In this document: one piece after another, positions 1 through 8,454 of the stretch
Layout of the letters: the number at the start of each line of letters is the position of its first letter
How positions within the stretch are numbered: the stretch's first letter is position 1
Assembly (NCBI GenBank): GCA_964470555.1
Contig: CAYYDG010000031.1
Location: forward strand, 25,785 to 89,784
Direction: 5' to 3'
DNA: 64,000 nucleotides
Origin: RBC074 sp964470555
GTDB taxonomy: Bacteria; Acidobacteriota; Blastocatellia; RBC074
Program-made: the position numbers and the translations under genes
Notes under the pieces: generated by a model
Told to the model about the DNA's origin: nothing
The model's input: the letters and a program-made list of their open reading frames with translations, nothing else
The model's database searches: none

Positions 1-1
1 A

Positions 2-421
2 CTCTTCGCCGCCGTGCCCGCAACCGATCCACAAGGCAAAGCCTGGACAATTCCTCAACCTTATTATCATCGCGGCTATTACGCACTGAAGCATGGTCGG
101 ACAGATGAAGCAATCGAATACCTGAACAAAGCACGGCGTTCAACACCGGTCTTTTTCTGGTACGAAGACCTGGGACCGGATGCGCTGGCCAACGCTTATC
201 TGGAACTGGGCCGTCTGGATGAAGCGATTGAAGAATACGAACGATTGCTGAACTTGAATCCAAACTGGGCGTGGGCACGATTTGGCGTTGGCCAGGCTTA
301 TGAACGCAAAGGCGATACCAAACGCGCGAGCGCTGCTTATAAGCGATTTCTCCAAATTTGGAATAATGCCGATCAGGAAATTCCTGAAGTGGTATATGCA
401 ATCACCAGACTGTCTGAATAA
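2..421 (+). CDS. TPR-repeat protein, C-terminal part (cut by window edge)
   Basis: The reading frame is open to the left edge of the window, so this is the C-terminal end of a longer protein. Two to three tetratricopeptide repeats are visible: Gly/Ala/Tyr pattern in 'GYYALKHGRTDEAIEYL', then 'AYLELGRLDEAIEEYERLL' and 'GQAYERKGDTKRASAAY'. It ends in 'FLQIWNNADQEIPEV', a tail often seen at the end of acidobacterial TPR-bearing kinases and TolB/winged-helix TPR regulators. That parent is an inference, since the N-terminal domain lies outside the window. A GTG at 14 could act as an internal start, but the frame continues upstream and nothing suggests a start there. Confidence 0.75.
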   Translation, partial: LFAAVPATDPQGKAWTIPQPYYHRGYYALKHGRTDEAIEYLNKARRSTPVFFWYEDLGPDALANAYLELGRLDEAIEEYERLLNLNPNWAWARFGVGQAYERKGDTKRASAAYKRFLQIWNNADQEIPEVVYAITRLSE

Positions 422-454
422 AGATGATTAACAGCATCTTTCAGCGTAAGGCAG

Positions 455-1960
455 TCAACGTTTCATTGCTCCGCCAATTCGAATTGCCAGTTCGTTTGAC
501 GCCACGGATTTCAACCTGACGTTGTAACTTCCTGTCGGTAGAGCGAAGTTGATCTTGTATGTCAGCCGGATCGAACCGCCTTGCTCGATGCGTTTCGTTG
601 CCTGTGATTCATCGGCCTGGGGCAACAGCGTGATTTCTTTTGCGCCTTTTGCCGTTCCCTGTATCGCCAGCGAAAAAGCGACAACGCCGACTTCGTATGC
701 GCTGTCAGCTTCGCCAGAATCGGCGGGGTATTCAATGACGGCTTCAATCACCGCGTCCTGGCTTTTGGCATAGATCGTTTTTGGCGAAGTCAGCGTCGCT
801 TTCAATCCCGCCAGGTCTGTTTTCAGCTTTGTCGCCACTGTTGGAGATTTGGCTTTGGCCATGTTTCGATAACCTTCGAACTCGGTGCGCCGTTCCCAGA
901 CTCGCTCATCCCAATCGTCGCCTATGCGATCAAAGAGAATTTTCGCCACTTTGAATTGTTGTGCTTTGGAAGCGAGCAACGCCATTTCATTCAAACGAAA
1001 TTTGCTGGTTCCGTATCTGGCTTCAATCTCTTTGTATCCGTCCCAGATTTTCTGTCCCCAGATGTTGTTATCCGTAAAGAAATCAGCGCGGCCATCTGGT
1101 TTGACGTAACGGGCGCGAACGAAGGACACGATCATGTAATAGGTGATGTCGCCTTCAGCCGTGCCGACTTTTTCGGCGACAGTTTTGATAGAGTTTTCGG
1201 CAAAAGCTTCCCACTGGCCTTTGACGCCATGATTTTGAACCATCAGGTCAAAGGCTTTGAGTTGGTAAAAATAGTAATAGTTCGGTTCCAGCGCTTCGGC
1301 TTTGGCAAAAATGTCGTTGTATCGGGTCCAGTCATCGAACGCGCGCCCTTGTTCCATCGCCAGTTTGACGTAATAAAAATGCGGGCACAGCGAAGGAAGT
1401 TTCGCTCCCGGATCGCGGCGGATTTCGCCTTTGACTTCTTTGGCCAGATTGACGAAAAAGTTTTTCGTGTCGAAATCCAGAGCGATATGCGCCTGCTTCA
1501 ATCGTTTCTGATATTCCTTGCCGCCGACATCCTTGTCGAATTCGCGCCAATCACGATCCGAAGTTCGCGCCAGCTTGGCGTACTCGACCCAACTGTTGGC
1601 GGACGCGATACGCGCTGTTTGCGATTTCGGCGCGGCTTTGATCCATTTTTCAAAATTCTCCAGATGAGCTTTCCATTGCGGCTCGGTCGCCGTTGCGCTC
1701 AGATTCGGCCTGGCCAATGAGTGGTAAAAAACGAAGAGCTTCCAATCACCACCGGGAAATCGCTGTTTGCCTTCCCTGACTTGATCCGCGACGGCATCCA
1801 ACGCCGCGAAGTTCCTTTGCTGAAAATTCTCCCGGACTTCAGCGACAAACTCTTCCTGAGTTTGCCTGGATGTCGAAACAGATTGCGCGAGTGTGGCGAA
1901 CACGAAAATCGAAATGGTCAGAAAACCAACTGCGAAACGGGCAAGAAATCGTGGCTGCAT
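455..1960 (-). CDS. Secreted protein of unknown function, DUF4034-like
   Basis: 501 residues. The start is placed at ATG 1960 because an AGGAG box lies just upstream and the protein then opens with a clear signal peptide (residues 1-25, 'MQPRFLARFAVGFL...ATLAQS'). A longer open frame upstream lacks a ribosome binding site. Residues about 30-210 are helical, with Trp-rich stretches such as 'GGDWKLFVFYHSLARP' and 'WKAHLENFEKWIKAAP'. They resemble the DUF4034 fold, which is TPR-like and of unknown role. The C-terminal ~120 residues look beta-rich and may be an Ig-like domain. It is probably exported and stands alone, with the next minus-strand gene at 2217. The family name is from memory of the pattern. 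Confidence 0.7.
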   Translation of the reverse strand: MQPRFLARFAVGFLTISIFVFATLAQSVSTSRQTQEEFVAEVRENFQQRNFAALDAVADQVREGKQRFPGGDWKLFVFYHSLARPNLSATATEPQWKAHLENFEKWIKAAPKSQTARIASANSWVEYAKLARTSDRDWREFDKDVGGKEYQKRLKQAHIALDFDTKNFFVNLAKEVKGEIRRDPGAKLPSLCPHFYYVKLAMEQGRAFDDWTRYNDIFAKAEALEPNYYYFYQLKAFDLMVQNHGVKGQWEAFAENSIKTVAEKVGTAEGDITYYMIVSFVRARYVKPDGRADFFTDNNIWGQKIWDGYKEIEARYGTSKFRLNEMALLASKAQQFKVAKILFDRIGDDWDERVWERRTEFEGYRNMAKAKSPTVATKLKTDLAGLKATLTSPKTIYAKSQDAVIEAVIEYPADSGEADSAYEVGVVAFSLAIQGTAKGAKEITLLPQADESQATKRIEQGGSIRLTYKINFALPTGSYNVRLKSVASNELAIRIGGAMKR

Positions 1961-2216
1961 AATTTGCTCCTTAGCTGAACATTGTTGTGTCAATCGGATT
2001 TTTTTCTGGCTACAAAACGAGTATAGGCCATTCATCGGAAGATAACACTTCTCTCTGCGAGTCGTTTTCACAACCGAAATTTTAACAAGACATTTCGCCT
2101 GCCTCATACGCGACCGCGCCGTCAGCATTCAGGTTCTCTTTGAAAAGCCTGATGCGACGGCGCGGCCAATCGCTTGTTGAATTCTGGTTCTATCAGCTTT
2201 CAGTCGCCGAACTCAG

Positions 2217-3425
2217 TCATTTGATCTTCAATGTCACGGCGTTGGCTTTCTGGTCATCTACCATCAGCGTCACCGTGACTTCGCCCTTTCCAGCCAATTC
2301 ACGTGGCAACCGCACATTGACCTGATCCAGGCCTTCAAAATCAGGCTGCGCGCCGAGATACAACAATTCCGCAGGAATGTCGCCGATTTTGACATCCGAC
2401 AACGTCGGATCGCCTTTTCGCAGCCCCGTTCCAAAAAACACCAGGAACACCTGATCGCCTGCCGCTCCCATATCTATCTCCTTCGGGACGTATTTGTTTT
2501 GCTCAGGGTCAAAGCGCGCCGTAGATTCAAAATGAATCGAACCGTCTTCGCCCAACCTCAACACCACACCCGCCGGAGCGCCAAGTCCGTCAGCATTCGC
2601 CGTCAACAATCCGGGCGCAAAATCGAGCGTCTGCGCCTGCTCTGTCGCCTGTACGCCATTGGCATTGCGCACCGTTACGGTTGCGTAGCCGGATGCAGTC
2701 CCAGATGGAACCAGATAATTGACTTGATTCGGCGACACGAAAAAGAGCGGCGCAAAGCGTTCAACTCCCAACTTGTCAGTGATCTTGACCGTCGTTCCGG
2801 CCAGTTCGGTCGGCAAAGGAAGTTGCGTGGCGATTTCAGTAGTCAACGCCAAATTTGTTCCGAACGCAGCAACCATTGCCTCTTCCGCCAATCCGGCGCG
2901 CCTGTAACTGGCCGCCGAAACACTGGTCAGTTCATTCCCGCTGACGGGCGGAGCGATTTCGCGTACCAACCGCGAAGCCCATGGACACCACACAAGTCCG
3001 GGAAGAAATGCGCCTCCCGCTTCGTCCAGATGTGTTTCAACATACGCTATGCTTCCGTCACAGACTTCGATGGCCGAATCGAAAAAGTCTATGGACTGCG
3101 GGTCGAAGTGAAATCCCCACGGAGCGTTGTAACTGGCCGATTGTTTGATGATTGTGCCCTGCACCTGATACGGACTGGTGACAGCGCCGCTCAACAGATT
3201 GCGCGCGTGTTGAATCTTCGCCGGGTCGGTCAGCTTGATGACGAATTCGTCATTGCGCGGCGGCACGTTGAGCACGAAATACGCTTCCGCCTGATTGATC
3301 TGAGCGGTTGCTGGTTGAGCTACAGGCAAAGCAGTTATTCCGCCCAACAAGGCCAGCAGAACAATTGCAAGCGACAAAATACGGTTGAAAAGCCGGTGAT
3401 TTCCGGCAGCATTTGATGTAGTCAT
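2217..3425 (-). CDS. Secreted protein with Solibacter-type C-terminal domain (TIGR03437-like)
   Basis: 402 residues. ATG 3425 is preceded by GAGGGAG, so it is preferred to a TTG seven codons upstream. Residues about 15-45 form a signal peptide. Residues ~50-150 are specific to this protein and mention no known catalytic motif. From about residue 165 on the pattern is typical of the TIGR03437 module: 'NLALTTEIATQLPLPTELAGTTV', 'FFVSPNQVNYLVPSGTA', 'APGLLTANADGLG', 'VFLVFFGTGLR', then 'DQVNVRLPRELAG'. That module is abundant in Acidobacteriota, usually at the C-terminus of large secreted proteins, and its function is unknown. The end of the chain is intact, so this is a small complete member. 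Confidence 0.85.
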   Translation of the reverse strand: MTTSNAAGNHRLFNRILSLAIVLLALLGGITALPVAQPATAQINQAEAYFVLNVPPRNDEFVIKLTDPAKIQHARNLLSGAVTSPYQVQGTIIKQSASYNAPWGFHFDPQSIDFFDSAIEVCDGSIAYVETHLDEAGGAFLPGLVWCPWASRLVREIAPPVSGNELTSVSAASYRRAGLAEEAMVAAFGTNLALTTEIATQLPLPTELAGTTVKITDKLGVERFAPLFFVSPNQVNYLVPSGTASGYATVTVRNANGVQATEQAQTLDFAPGLLTANADGLGAPAGVVLRLGEDGSIHFESTARFDPEQNKYVPKEIDMGAAGDQVFLVFFGTGLRKGDPTLSDVKIGDIPAELLYLGAQPDFEGLDQVNVRLPRELAGKGEVTVTLMVDDQKANAVTLKIK

Positions 3426-3455
3426 AACTCCCTCTCTTCTCTGCAAAAAAAATCA

Positions 3456-3513
3456 TTGGGGCAGATTCTCAACCTGCCCGGTAACGCTGGGACAGATTGG
3501 GGAGCTGCCCCAA
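3456..3513. repeat. Inverted repeat between divergent and convergent genes
   Basis: Nine-base arms TTGGGGCAG (3456-3464) and CTGCCCCAA (3505-3513) enclose about 40 bases. The left part, TCATTGGGGCAGATTCTCAA, closely resembles the hairpin at 5760 (TCATCGGGGCGGATGTTCAA), so the two are related copies of one short element. It lies just upstream of the TIGR03437-type gene, so it may sit in that gene's leader. Confidence 0.55.
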
Positions 3514-3606
3514 ACCGTTTCTTTGTTTTTCAGACAGTCACGGAATGATTCGACAACTTGCCGTTCCCCAAAATCATTCGTGACAGGATTTTCCACGACA
3601 CTACAG

Positions 3607-4284
3607 TTACACAGGTTCGACAGCGCCGCTCAGCGCTTCCTGTTTCAAAGAAACAGGCCTGACAGAGGTTTTCAGCGCGGTGCGAAGCTCCAACCAATGG
3701 TTGATGATGTCGGCAATAAGAATGGACATCGCCAGACAAGACCAGATGACGGCCTGCACAATTTCGACACCCAGCGTTTCCCATCCGGTAACGCCAAGAA
3801 TAAACCTCACTTCGAGAAAGACCAGCGCGACCGCATAACTGCGAATCATCCAATGACGATGCTGTGTGATTTTTCGTTTGATGGCGAATGCCAGAGCGAC
3901 CAACGTTGTGCCCATCAACATCACTGCGTCTACCACTGCCAGCACCGTGAACGAACGCGGCATCCCCTGGCTTTCCTGTTTGTATTGAACGTAAGCGCCC
4001 AGCGGAGCAAGGATCAACGCTCCAACGACGTACAACCGCCCGACAATGCGATGCAATCCGGTAAATCGCTGGCGCAAACGATCCGAAAATTGCAGCGGCG
4101 CAAGCAACATCACCGGAACGCCGGCCAAACCATGCACCAGCAACCACCACTTGTAAGATTCGTACCGTTGCCAGGCCGGATGATCGGCTTCGACCAGAAA
4201 CCGTTCGTTATGAAACAGAACGTAAACCAACATGATCGCAATCATGGTAAAGATGGCGTGTTTTGCACTGAACCTGGTTTTCAT
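3607..4284 (-). CDS. DUF2306-like integral membrane protein
   Basis: 225 residues. ATG 4284 follows AGGAGAGGAG, whereas the longer open frame upstream has no ribosome binding site. Five or six hydrophobic segments are visible: ~10-28, 50-72, 83-108, 118-142, 150-172 and 180-200. Conserved-looking features are 'LHRIVGRLYVVGAL' and 'HRHWMIRSYAVALVFL', each holding a His next to an Arg. Such motifs are typical of the DUF2306 family (YozB/YjbQ-like membrane proteins), whose role is unknown; the paired His residues could bind haem or metal, which is speculation. No partner gene is close by. Confidence 0.75.
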   Translation of the reverse strand: MKTRFSAKHAIFTMIAIMLVYVLFHNERFLVEADHPAWQRYESYKWWLLVHGLAGVPVMLLAPLQFSDRLRQRFTGLHRIVGRLYVVGALILAPLGAYVQYKQESQGMPRSFTVLAVVDAVMLMGTTLVALAFAIKRKITQHRHWMIRSYAVALVFLEVRFILGVTGWETLGVEIVQAVIWSCLAMSILIADIINHWLELRTALKTSVRPVSLKQEALSGAVEPV

Positions 4285-4681
4285 CAAAATCTCCTCTCCT
4301 GTTTGATCTGTGACGATATTCTTTACCGCTTGAATATATTTCTTCGATGAAAAAGAGCGTTGCCCGCTTGTCCTGTACAGGCGTTTGCCCATTACGGCTG
4401 AAGTTTCTGGTTTGTTGCATACGAAGTCACAAAAACTTTCTTTTCCAGTTTTTTTTTGCCGCATCAAGTCCTGGCTCTCAATTTTTATGCCTCAAAACCG
4501 TTGGATGAATTCGCCCGAAATTGAAATCGTTTTTGCAAAATTGACTCCCGTCAGGATGGCTCGTATGGTATGCCGCGCATCTTGCAATCATTCTTGGAAA
4601 TGTTATGAAACCTGCTGTGGGCAATACTGAAGACAGCAGTTACGAATGGAAATTCACCAACTCACCACAGGAGAAATCACA
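4285..4681. other. Divergent intergenic region, no gene seen
   Basis: This 397-base stretch separates two divergent genes and must hold promoters for both. I see no convincing coding frame. It contains a 10-base palindrome, CCTGTACAGG, near 4371-4380 which could be an operator, but nothing else supports that. Just before the right-hand gene, CACAGGAGAAATCACA gives a good ribosome binding site. Confidence 0.5.
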
Positions 4682-5746
4682 ATGACAAAACGTTTGATGG
4701 CATCAGCAATTTTGGCTCTGGCAGCGCTTGTATTTACGGCGTGCTCAGAAACCGCCAAAGTGGAACCCAAATTGGAATCCGCGGCTTCGCCGAGCGCGAC
4801 ACCAGCGGTTCCTGAAACCAAAATCGTTCGACTCGATCCGGCGTTCGATAAATTGGTTCCGGCAGACGCCAAAGTTGAAAAGCTGGCCGAAGGTTATGTC
4901 TGGACGGAAGGCCCCGTTTGGAATGTAAAAGAAAACTTTTTGCTGTTTTCCAATATACCCGGCAACGAAATCATCAAATGGCAGGAAGGCACAGGAGCCA
5001 GTCAATTCCTGCATCCTGCCGGGTACAGCGGCAAAGAGCAGTTTATGGGCAAAGAGCCAGGCACCAATGGATTGACTTACGACGCGCAAGGCAGATTGGT
5101 CATGTGTCAGCACGGTGATCGTCAAGTCGCACGGCTTGAAGCCGGCATCAAAATTATCGTGTTAGCGGACAAATACGAAGGCAAGCGATTCAACAGCCCT
5201 AACGATCTGGTTTATCACTCCAATGGCGCGTTGTATTTCACCGATCCTCCGTATGGATTGCCCAAAGGTGCGAACGATCCTGCACGCGAACTGGATTTTT
5301 GCGGTGTGTACCGGTTGGGCAAGGATGGAAAAGTCACGTTACTGACCAAAGAAATCACGCGCCCCAATGGCATCGCGCTGTCGCCGGATGAAAAGAAACT
5401 GTATGTCGCTTCTTCCGATCCAGACAAAGCCATCTGGATGGTCTATGACGTGAAACCGGATGGAACGCTGGAAAATGGCAAAGTCTTTTTTGACGCGACA
5501 GCCTGGGCCAAAGAAAAACGTCCTGGATTGCCGGACGGCTTGAAAGTAGACAGCAGCGGCAATGTATTCGCCACTGGTCCGGGCGGCGTTCTGGTCTTTT
5601 CGCCCGAAGGCAAGCATCTGGGCACGTTCGATACTGGCGTGCCGACAGCCAATTGCGCATTTGGCAATGATGGTTCGACGCTCTACATCACGGCGAACAC
5701 TGCATTGCTGCGCGTCAAGCTGACCACCAAAGGCAAAGGCTTTTGA
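4682..5746 (+). CDS. SMP-30/gluconolactonase-family lipoprotein
   Basis: 354 residues. The start at ATG 4682 is chosen for its AGGAG box; the protein then opens with a lipoprotein signal ending at Cys21 ('ALVFTAC'), so it is probably anchored in a membrane and faces the periplasm or outside. From residue ~55 it follows the six-bladed SMP-30/LRE propeller: 'EGPVWNVKENFLLFSNIPGN', 'GTNGLTYDAQGRLVMCQH', 'FNSPNDLVYHSNGALYFTDP', 'RPNGIALSPDEKKLYVASSD' and 'LPDGLKVDSSGNVFATGPGG'. The Glu, Asn and Asp residues of these motifs are the divalent-metal ligands of the family. Members hydrolyse sugar lactones such as gluconolactone; the true substrate here is unknown. Confidence 0.9.
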   Translation: MTKRLMASAILALAALVFTACSETAKVEPKLESAASPSATPAVPETKIVRLDPAFDKLVPADAKVEKLAEGYVWTEGPVWNVKENFLLFSNIPGNEIIKWQEGTGASQFLHPAGYSGKEQFMGKEPGTNGLTYDAQGRLVMCQHGDRQVARLEAGIKIIVLADKYEGKRFNSPNDLVYHSNGALYFTDPPYGLPKGANDPARELDFCGVYRLGKDGKVTLLTKEITRPNGIALSPDEKKLYVASSDPDKAIWMVYDVKPDGTLENGKVFFDATAWAKEKRPGLPDGLKVDSSGNVFATGPGGVLVFSPEGKHLGTFDTGVPTANCAFGNDGSTLYITANTALLRVKLTTKGKGF

Positions 5747-5759
5747 ACTTCATTCTCAT

Positions 5760-5796
5760 TCATCGGGGCGGATGTTCAACCTGTCCGCTCCGATGA
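5760..5796 (+). terminator. Stem-loop after the gluconolactonase-like gene
   Basis: Arms of 13 bases (5760-5772 and 5784-5796) pair with one mismatch around an 11-base loop. It starts 13 bases after the stop codon, in the place of a terminator, although no T-run follows. It is similar in sequence to the element at 3456. Confidence 0.5.
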
Positions 5797-5965
5797 ACGC
5801 GCTTTCCTTCAGTCCAGCCTCATTCGTGATGAAATCAAACCTTGCAAGTCAAAATCCGAAAACATACACTCTGCCCGCCTCGTAGAAAGCTCCGTCCCCC
5901 GACCGTTCTTTTTCCAACTTCCCTCAATCCTGAAAGATTCCATTCAAACTGCCATCTGGAGGCTC

Positions 5966-6805
5966 ATGATGACAACAAAAACTTTTCTTCGCGTAGCTCA
6001 GGGAACGGCTCTACTGTTGGCGCTCCTTGCTTTGGTTTCACCAGCGCACGCTCAATTCGACAAACTCAAAAAGAAAATTCCCGGCCTGGGCGGCAGCAGC
6101 GAGATTGACAACATCCTCAGTCAAATGGACGGAGCGCGCGTGAAATCGGCTTATGCGCGCGTTACGCTCAGTCTGGCCGACGACATCATTCGCCGACAGG
6201 CGTTGCGAAACTCCACCAAAAAATCCACACAAAGCCAGATCGAAAAAGACCAGAAGGAAATCGAAGCTCTGGATCGTTCGATTGTCGAAAAGAAAAAGCT
6301 GCTGGCCGAACTCGGCAAACAAACCAACGGCGGCAAATACGACGAAAAGACTTCGCAGCAGGTCGAAAAGCAGGTGCAGGCCGATGAACAACAACGCGCC
6401 GAAAAGCGCGCGATGGTGGATCAGGAAATCGCCGACAAGCAAGCACGCGAAAAGGAACTGAGCAAGCAGGATAAAGAAAATTACGGCAAGCTGGCCAAGC
6501 TGCTGTACGGCGCAGCCAAACAGGAACAGGATGCCATCGAAACCGCAAAAGACGTCAAACCGCGCGCCGAATCCGCCGCGGCAAACACCAAAAACAGCCC
6601 GACCAATCTGATTTCCACGCAACCCAAAAAACTCAATGACGGATTGAAAGGCTTGGGAGAAATCATTTCCGAAGGCCCGCAGCATGCGGCGACGTTGATG
6701 TCCGTCGCCAACCACCTGGCCAAGATCGGCGGCGTTGACCTGACCGATCCAAAGTTCAAACCCACTGTCGTTACAGACGAAGATGAAATCCCTACCGATT
6801 GGTAA
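5966..6805 (+). CDS. Secreted coiled-coil protein, unknown function
   Basis: 279 residues, with ATG at 5966 (or 5969) after GGAGG. A signal peptide covers residues 1-30 ('ALLLALLALVSPAHAQ'). Residues ~75-185 are a charged, Lys/Glu/Gln-rich stretch with heptad character ('QIEKDQKEIEALDRSIVEKK', then 'KREKELSK'-type blocks), which should form a long coiled coil. The last 70 residues are more globular. I do not recognise a family. It is the first of three short exported proteins followed directly by a Ser/Thr kinase, with 21 bases to the next gene, so co-transcription is likely. It could be a periplasmic scaffold or sensor part; that is inference from context only. Confidence 0.75.
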   Translation: MMTTKTFLRVAQGTALLLALLALVSPAHAQFDKLKKKIPGLGGSSEIDNILSQMDGARVKSAYARVTLSLADDIIRRQALRNSTKKSTQSQIEKDQKEIEALDRSIVEKKKLLAELGKQTNGGKYDEKTSQQVEKQVQADEQQRAEKRAMVDQEIADKQAREKELSKQDKENYGKLAKLLYGAAKQEQDAIETAKDVKPRAESAAANTKNSPTNLISTQPKKLNDGLKGLGEIISEGPQHAATLMSVANHLAKIGGVDLTDPKFKPTVVTDEDEIPTDW

Positions 6806-6826
6806 ACATTTGATAAAGCGAAAATC

Positions 6827-7693
6827 ATGCGTAAACAACTTTTGATGATGGCTTCCCTGCTTGCGCTGGCGACGTTGACCGCCAACGCTCAAACCTTGCC
6901 GGAATCGCCGACGCTGGGCGTTCGTTATTTTCGACTCAGTTCTGCGGTGGATGCGGAATACAAAGGCGACGCTAAAGCCCTGGCCAGCAGCTTGCGCATC
7001 GCGCTCGACAACAGCAAAGGCTTCAAACAAATCGTCACGCTGGACGATGAACAGGTTGAACAACTGACCAAACTCATCGCCGATTCCAAAAAAGGCGCGT
7101 TCAATCGCCAACTGCCGGGCAATCTGGCCGAACCGCCGGACGCTTATGTTTTTCCAGAATTACTACGCGCAGGTGCGGTCGAACGAGATCAGTTCGCCCG
7201 CATCGAAGTTACCTACACTGTCGAACTGGGCGCGGCGGCGGTTGATCCGTTGACACGCGCCATTTTATTCAGCGACAAAGTGACGATCAGCGAAAAACGA
7301 TTCAAAACGGACACGCGCGGCGGCGCCAAAAACGTTTACGAAGATCTAGTCTCGAAAGCCGTTGATCGGTTGTCGGCCAAGCTGGCAGCGTTCTTTTTGA
7401 AACGAGGCCGCATCTTGCGCGTGGCCGAAGACAACCAAACCATCTACATCAATCTGGGAACGCGGCACGGCATCAAAGCGGGCGACCGATTCACCGTTCA
7501 TCAAGTGGAACGCGAAGGCGCGCAAGCCGCTGGCGATGCCGCTGAAGAAGAAGGCTTGGCCGAATTCGATCTGGACGCCAAAGCCACCATCGAAATCACC
7601 GAAGTCCGCGAAACTGCCGCCAAAGCCAAGCTCACCGGCACCGGCAAAGGCGTTCAAAAAGGCGACGCTGTGCGCTGGGTAAAACCTCAATGA
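6827..7693 (+). CDS. Secreted protein with FlgT-C-like beta domain
   Basis: 288 residues. A signal peptide covers residues 1-21 ('MASLLALATLTANAQ'). Residues ~25-185 may form a CsgG/TolB-N-like alpha/beta domain with a secondary signature 'SLRIALDNSKGFKQIV'. Residues ~195-285 contain 'GRILRVAEDNQTIYINLG', 'HGIKAGDRFTVHQVERE' and 'TGKGVQKGDAVRW', the pattern of the FlgT C-terminal domain. Proteins of this build occur in outer-membrane-associated complexes. Its stop codon overlaps the start of the next gene by four bases, so the two are translationally coupled. Function is unknown. Confidence 0.75.
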   Translation: MRKQLLMMASLLALATLTANAQTLPESPTLGVRYFRLSSAVDAEYKGDAKALASSLRIALDNSKGFKQIVTLDDEQVEQLTKLIADSKKGAFNRQLPGNLAEPPDAYVFPELLRAGAVERDQFARIEVTYTVELGAAAVDPLTRAILFSDKVTISEKRFKTDTRGGAKNVYEDLVSKAVDRLSAKLAAFFLKRGRILRVAEDNQTIYINLGTRHGIKAGDRFTVHQVEREGAQAAGDAAEEEGLAEFDLDAKATIEITEVRETAAKAKLTGTGKGVQKGDAVRWVKPQ

Positions 7694-8442
7694 AAACTGC
7701 GATGAATCAACCAAGAATGATGTTTACGTTTGCCGCCATCTGCCTGCTGGCAAGTGTCGCCCTGGCGCAAACGCAGCGCCGTCCGATTCGCATCTTCCTG
7801 AATGTCGCCGAAACGAATCTGGACAAACCGTCCACCGTGGCGACGAATACGCTTTCCGAAAAGCTGGCGGCGGCCGGATTTCGCGTGACGACCAAAAAGA
7901 GCGAAGCCGCGTTGGTCATCGAAGGAACGTTCAATTCGCGTTTGACGGCTGTCACCGATGACGTCAAACGCGAAGGCGGCGTCAACGCCGAAGCGTCGGC
8001 TTCGCTGCGTTTGCTGGCTGGCAATGACGTGATCGCCACCAGTGTGGAGCGTTCCGCGCCTGGCGATTGGGGCGTTCAGGCGGAACGAGTCGGCGAAGAT
8101 CGTTTGATCGAAGTCGCCGGTCGCGTCGCCAACGAACTGTTCGCAGGCGATTTTGTGCAGGAAGTCAGCGGAAAAGTGGAACCGACAACGACCGCCAGGC
8201 CGGATTCAAAACCCGCCGTTTCACGTCCAGCGCCACGCAAATCCGCCGCGCCGAAACGCGGCGTCAGTTTTCTGGAAGTCGTCAAGCTGGTGGAAAATTA
8301 CACGCCCGAAGATCGAATTGTCGGCGCGTTGCAAAGATACGGCATCAAGTTCAAACCGCGCGAATCGGCGCTCAGCCAGCTTCGCGCGCTGGGCGCTTCG
8401 GAAACCGTCATCAACGCAATCAAATCGTCGAACGTCGTTTAA
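7690..8442 (+). CDS. Secreted protein of unknown function, coupled to upstream gene
   Basis: 250 residues. The ATG overlaps the previous stop (ATGA), and a second Met at codon 5 could also serve. A signal peptide covers residues 1-27. Residues ~30-140 look like an alpha/beta domain ('LSEKLAAAGFRVTTKKSEAA') resembling periplasmic proteins that bind polymer or lipoprotein partners. A Pro/Ala-rich linker occupies ~155-185. The C-terminal 60 residues hold two copies of a short helical motif ending in 'LRALGASETVINAIKSS', a pattern frequent in acidobacterial secreted proteins. It ends 13 bases before a kinase gene. I do not recognise an assigned family. Confidence 0.72.
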   Translation: MKTAMNQPRMMFTFAAICLLASVALAQTQRRPIRIFLNVAETNLDKPSTVATNTLSEKLAAAGFRVTTKKSEAALVIEGTFNSRLTAVTDDVKREGGVNAEASASLRLLAGNDVIATSVERSAPGDWGVQAERVGEDRLIEVAGRVANELFAGDFVQEVSGKVEPTTTARPDSKPAVSRPAPRKSAAPKRGVSFLEVVKLVENYTPEDRIVGALQRYGIKFKPRESALSQLRALGASETVINAIKSSNVV

Positions 8443-8454
8443 CCCTGCATTTCT

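Noticed and set aside
4371..4380. CCTGTACAGG as a LexA or other operator
   Set aside because: A single 10-base palindrome in a long intergenic region, with no regulator nearby and no second copy seen.
6038..7111. A 357-codon minus-strand frame across two plus-strand genes
   Set aside because: It covers parts of two real genes; its Phe-rich sequence is the mirror of their Lys/Glu codons.
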